64,000 bases of DNA from Cliona cf. orientalis. Its lineage: Eukaryota > Porifera > Demospongiae > Clionaida > Clionaidae. The notes under the pieces were generated by a model. It did not search any database, had not been told where the DNA came from, and worked only from the letters and a program-made list of their open reading frames with translations. The stretch is taken from positions 6,797,569 through 6,861,568 of the forward strand of contig OZ005689.1 in assembly GCA_963930775.1 (NCBI GenBank), given 5' to 3'. The translations under genes were made by a program, and so were the position numbers. Of this stretch, positions 62,301-64,000 are shown piece after piece (position 1 is the first letter of the stretch; every line of letters begins with the position of its first letter).

Positions 62301-64000
62301 ACAACTTCATCCATAGCAGCCCAATTTGTCTCTACTATGAATAACTATCTGATTATTGCGATGCCTGAGGACTATGTTCTACCTGGAACATCAGGAAGGC
62401 GAGATATTCTCTGTAGTACTCCTGTTGGCACACCTTCTCTGGAAGCAATTCTGGCCTCTCCAAGTAAGATCAATATCAAAGGTGGTAATGGACTGTGGTC
62501 TCAAAAATGAAGAAAAAAACTGCACTGTCCATCTTAGATTCCATTGCCTATGATGAATATGAAATTCTCAACTCTAAAACTGTCCAGCCTAGTTACCCAC
62601 TATAAATTAACTGACACCCTCAACTGGCTCATTTCAGGCCGAGGGGGAATTGTTCACACAAGGAGACCATGCATACACAGTCCTACGTTTACTAATTATT
62701 AAAGGAGGTGTCATCATAATATTATGTTCAGAAGTGCTTGATAACTCAATGTCTATTCTGCAGTTCTGAGAGAGCCATTATTTGATGATGTGACTATCAG
62801 AGAGGGAGAGACACTGAAAATCACCTGTATCACTGGAAATATTCAAGACATTACCACCTCCCAGATCCTTGATCCTCGTGGAGTTGCCGTTCCAAGTGCA
62901 GTAGGAGTCTTCACAGTAGAAAATGCCACGAGAGCTGCTTCTGGTGTATATACCTGCCTTGTTATAAACACCATCAATAATAGTACCATCAATGCAACGT
63001 CAACTGTTGTCATTCAGTGTAAGTTAAGTACATCAAGATTAGTGGAATTATTCAAGTTACTGTAGTACGATTAATATCGCTAAAACAAAGCTCGTGATTT
63101 GGTCTGCATGGGTGCTTATCTGGGATATAATAATAAGTGCATACATTTATAATAATTATTATTATAGAAGCTGCTACATTGACCGGTATATGGGAACTTA
63201 CCCGGAAGTGGGCACTTGCTCTGGACACGTTAAAATCTGGCACCTCTAGTTATTTTCTGAAATATGGAAGTTACATGTAGCCTCCGAATTTTTGGTCAAA
63301 TTGTCACAACGTCATGTATTGTGTACACTATGAGAATGCTTATTAAGAGTTGGGCAAAACTTGAGCATAACTAATTTAGAACCAGAACTGAGCATGAAAC
63401 TCACATCCACAATATTATATGATCCTAATGAACATAAGAATGCAATGACTTAATGATAAATCAAAAATATTATGTATTTACAATGATTAATGTTTTTGTG
63501 TTTTGACCTTTGGATTCAGTCTTGATAGCAATTGTGTACCAACCAGTGCTTTGCATGATATTCCAACGATGCTATGAATAATTCAAATTTAGCTTATCAA
63601 TATTAAACTATAAACGAAGGCATTAAAGAACTCTTAGTGTTTTTTTAGATAAATGTTATCATGGCATTCCTAATTCCCTCTGAATTGTTACTTAAACTTT
63701 TTTTACTTAGTGTGTAATTATTTTTCCTATTATAAGTTGCCCCTGAAGTGACAGCTATAAACAGCACAGTGATGGCCCACCACATCACCATGGGGGAGGA
63801 GCTTCGCCTCAGATGTGGATACGTGGGTGTGCCTGGACCCACCGTACAATTATTCCACAATAACAGTATATTGCTGATTCCGGATGGTATGGACGGTGTG
63901 ACAACCATTGGGGGAGCCTCTGGTGATAACGAGATCACCTTGGTGATCAGCTCTGTGGGACAGATGAGCAGAGGGACGTATACGTGCAGAGCCAACAACA
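50313..64000 (+). CDS. Gene D: Ig/FN3 receptor, 5' part only
   Basis: Exons seen: 50313-50370 (signal peptide), 62146-62463, 62764-63018, and 63737 onward (Ig 3, cut by the window edge). All junctions are phase 1 and no frameshift is seen. The first intron is 11.8 kb because of a Ty3/Gypsy element, a TTAA element and a 700-bp TIR element. By homology with C, four FN3 domains, an Ig, TM and tail would follow to the right. Whether they are intact cannot be judged here. Confidence 0.7.
50567..50977. mobile_element. TIR element in gene D intron 1 (orthologous to 36952-37395)
   Basis: CTATAGAGGGATTCCG and the reverse of CAGAATCCCTCTATAG at the ends, and the same internal sequence as the gene C copy. 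Confidence 0.6.
51176..51875. mobile_element. 700-bp TIR element in gene D intron 1
   Basis: CTCAGGTACACTAAGGCATGGGA is inverted as TCCCATGCCTTAATGCACCTGAG (the left copy has one more G/T difference). TA lies on both sides. Gene C has the uninterrupted AAGTTAATGATTGGGACTG. TA duplication suggests a Tc1/mariner-type MITE; no transposase. Confidence 0.75.
51876..53103 (+). other. Gene D intron 1, middle
   Basis: Intron sequence homologous to genes B (22440-23545) and C (37600-37850), with GGTAAAGGTCATAAATCACC at 52690. No exon is seen. Confidence 0.5.
53108..54105 (-). mobile_element. TTAA-flanked TIR element, copy 2 (998 bp, inverted)
   Basis: Reverse-complement copy of 16276-17287, with TTAA at 53104-53107 and 54106-54109. 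GGTACCATTTAATTGCGTGG and its inverse form the ends. The A run is shorter (53353-53363). High identity between the copies indicates recent activity. Confidence 0.75.
54124..54680. mobile_element. Mutator-like TIR element (orthologous to 23575-24206)
   Basis: CCCGTACCCAGG on the left and CCTGGCTATGAGGCTA on the right, with the same AGGAGAAAGGGCCTGGTACA arms. The left end is eroded. Confidence 0.6.
54973..55126 (-). repeat. 3' LTR of the Ty3/Gypsy element
   Basis: 154 bp, TGTAACAACCAGTCGAGCCC to TTACGTTACA, apparently identical to 61256-61409. Confidence 0.9.
55165..56535 (-). CDS. Ty3/Gypsy integrase region
   Basis: About 456 codons. An N-terminal HHCC zinc finger (HASLFSGHLSERKVYDRLRR, then CRGCLNC) is followed by the DDE core (VDVLQLP, SDRGSNFLSD, GYHPQTDGLVEKFNSTL) and a C-terminal region with the GPF-type motif (YHGPFRI). 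This is the integrase part of pol, which joins element DNA to the host chromosome. Confidence 0.85.
   Translation of the reverse strand: MEVIDGVLQHDSAADQLQWCIAVPKELQQDLIAEAHASLFSGHLSERKVYDRLRRRFWWQGMRADVRRFCRGCLNCVSRRGPGRAVRPPLQPIPVLKPFHRVAVDVLQLPLTSSENKYVVVFMDYFTKWVEAFAVADQQAQTIARLLVENIVCRHGVPQELPSDRGSNFLSDLILEICSILGVQKVNTSGYHPQTDGLVEKFNSTLINMISKSSDSGGMEWDQQLPLLLFAYRSTVQESTRESPFFLLYGRDPRLPTGSVLDEVEPAYLVDMEDYRTEFLVGLAKTKKLALENIRQAQAKQKEFYDRQAGNPQYRLGERVMVYMPGDVTGKNWKLARPYHGPFRILSLTPTNAEVQLIEKPGDPSLFVALSRLRRCYPEMTDASWTGRKKRSKSKKKKRTALPQGSRAKAVPVRSEGPITRSMTRAQTDHDYIAEKFIVMLCLLILLFVLINFAFC
56569..59079 (-). CDS. Ty3/Gypsy protease C-terminal part, reverse transcriptase and RNase H
   Basis: 836 codons. 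Reverse transcriptase motifs: SPWASPVILVPKKDGSLRFC, VDFRKLNALT, FVYIDDILVVS with the catalytic pair of aspartates. RNase H: LETDASYVGLGAVL, then YTDHSACLSLL. Order and motifs are those of Ty3/Gypsy pol. Confidence 0.9.
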   Translation of the reverse strand: MPQLELPCVPLYGKEGTKGKPLDITAQVSLTFSCDGRRVTVPTFIQPESEQKCLIGMNVIPFLGITICRANGKPLHAVVEHDAQVRLVHSTTIPSMKGRVVEAQLENSDSFRGSELLFQPEHKVLDGLGVWTQESLITVQPDGRAFIPLQNFQGTSIKLDEGVHLGVASLCDIPRQDEPVKVTEPKQGNGALLRSTCASVKALINTPERYERLRSVLDFPDTLDAYQIENFKQLLMKSTDVFALNDSELGCTDVVSHNIDTGDKLPVKQPPYRAPMIYREKIAEMVMEMQERGIVQPSMSPWASPVILVPKKDGSLRFCVDFRKLNALTKKDVYPLPRVDDILDTLGDAKYFSTLDLASGYWKIPLDAESRPKTAFTTHQGLFEFVRMPFGLCNAPATFQRAMQSVLAGLEWRDCFVYIDDILVVSRTFEEHLRHLEQIFDRLRNANLRLKPKKCSFLCNKVTYLGHVISVEGVCPDPEKTEKVRSFPVPRDVTQVRQFIGLASYYRRFVPKFAQIASPLHALLKKDNTFQWSVECSSAFQQLKDLLTSSPVLVFPKFGPGCEFILETDASYVGLGAVLSQQQEDGSVHPIAYASRSLDQHERNYGVTELETLGLVWAVRYFRSYILGHRTIVYTDHSACLSLLNHPRPSGKLARWAMTIQEMDLIIKHRSGKSNTNADALSRNPVCLNPTNVNVNSCIDANAQPQAVNPRPSYMNKREPSSSDGHQPKESAPKPPERAGGSNSDGGHPARALSCVIGETLPKPSFNKKCPADAVADHEFEKNYHKENKKKFIFDSISDCDCIQKTSHEIRELQIKDNDLLPYFQYLEEGKLPENE
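59089..60150 (-). CDS. Ty3/Gypsy gag (capsid and zinc knuckle) with start of protease
   Basis: 353 codons. A retrotransposon-gag-like helical region (DRWLEHFEERAAVAGW...RFFQSLAPKWQRKL), a CCHC knuckle (CFNCEQPGHIARNC), then a protease-type VDTASNSSIISRS near the end. This is the nucleic-acid-binding and particle part of the element. Confidence 0.85.
   Translation of the reverse strand: MMAAQTKAMAAQSLPPLVHFSGEGSLIGEESFDRWLEHFEERAAVAGWSMDQKKYRLKMHLDKTAFQTFCMLSKETKQSYSTVVEALRKRFQPVDIEELRGAEFYQIYQKNESVEEIGIKLQAAARKAFPSLIGKEHDRLMKGRFFQSLAPKWQRKLGAPKAEETFEDLFNRARTVEKRDEQYSQSAADKPDNCKKSSTNKPESQNKAESEKLSGGGVKEGVPQVSPRSVVCFNCEQPGHIARNCWKPRRRSEATGRQGGNPNPNKVLVTVAEMSDSQLEQELAGRRLAREQQILTESSSVSTVNVVEGAVGPTLMLDLSVEGLQVAAVVDTASNSSIISRSMLHEIKRHLQA
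60147..61214 (-). CDS. Ty3/Gypsy 5' coding region, coiled-coil and Ser-rich
   Basis: Leads the element after the 5' LTR and covers two adjacent open stretches. Heptad-rich Glu/Leu/Lys sequence (ELRSRVHELEQKLTMSKQ type), then a Ser/Ala/Thr/Pro-rich linker. I do not recognise a named domain; it is probably the N-terminal part of gag. Confidence 0.6.
61256..61409 (-). repeat. 5' LTR of the Ty3/Gypsy element
   Basis: 154 bp, same sequence as the 3' LTR; followed on the minus strand by the primer-site-like sequence. Confidence 0.9.
61410..62145 (+). other. Gene D intron 1, right part
   Basis: Contains one and a half of the 111-bp repeats (about 61650-61790) and intron sequence shared with genes B and C just before the Ig 1 exon (TGAAAACTTTCTCCCA near 62042). 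No exon is seen. Confidence 0.5.
62146..62463 (+). CDS. Gene D exon 2: Ig-like domain 1
   Basis: 106 codons, phase 1/1: GLTQTPAQCVHNLQIETDRQ...IAWQIEVDGDLVPTT...YLIIAMPEDYVLPGTSGRR. Frame intact, unlike gene B. The donor is CCAA|GTAAGA. Confidence 0.75.
62764..63018 (+). CDS. Gene D exon 3: Ig domain 2
   Basis: 85 codons: EGETLKITCITGNIQD...AASGVYTCLVINTINNS, phase 1/1, frame intact. Confidence 0.85.
63737..64000 (+). CDS. Gene D exon 4: Ig domain 3 (cut by window edge)
   Basis: APEVTAINSTVMAHHITMGE, LRLRCGYVGVPGPTVQLFHN, then SRGTYTCRANN to the end of the window. Homologous to 40962-41264 of gene C. Confidence 0.85.

Overview
The window looks like metazoan nuclear DNA, AT-rich with small phase-1 exons, GT/AG introns and many short inverted-repeat transposons. 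The domain set (furin-like, sushi/CCP, Ig and fibronectin III exons on single-pass receptors) and the repeat load suggest a demosponge, most likely Amphimedon queenslandica or a relative. That species call is inference from style, not from a marker gene.

Layout. All host genes recognised lie on the + strand in a tandem cluster of single-pass cell-surface receptors. Gene A (646-5680) has a signal peptide, an unrecognised N-terminal domain, a furin-like Cys-rich module, two CCP domains, a TM segment and a tail of tyrosine repeats. From 5.7 to 18 kb lies a transposon-rich stretch with no gene I can support. Gene B (18392-33776) is an Ig/FN3 receptor copy that looks dead: two frame-shifting indels, one Ig exon missing and a DNA transposon in its tail exon. 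Gene C (36676-49263) is the most complete copy: signal peptide, three Ig, four FN3, one Ig, TM, tail; a 7-bp deletion interrupts its second FN3. Gene D starts at 50313, has an 11.8-kb first intron containing a young-looking Ty3/Gypsy element, and runs off the right edge after its third Ig exon has begun.

How the genes fit together. Genes A, B and C share one TM exon and one cytoplasmic exon, although the ectodomain of A (furin/CCP) is unrelated to that of B-D (Ig/FN3). Nearly all splice junctions are phase 1, so the locus behaves as an exon-shuffling platform: exchangeable ectodomains on a constant signalling tail. The tail carries a YDEP site followed by 4-6 copies of a 15-residue unit with the core E-C-P-A-Y. 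I do not know this repeat; it looks like a multivalent phosphotyrosine docking array. Genes B-D share a 5' block and a 58-bp signal-peptide exon, and all four genes share a GGTAAAGGTCGTC...GGCGCC motif upstream.

Mobile DNA. Between and inside the genes are a 5'-truncated LINE, TTAA-flanked elements (two abutting at one TTAA), elements with 9-bp duplications resembling Mutator MITEs, Harbinger-like MITEs, two composite elements with 7-bp duplications carrying a tRNA-like pol III module, a 670-bp fold-back, and an element in a gene C intron that carries an inverted piece of the receptor promoter. Comparing B, C and D shows empty sites for several of them.
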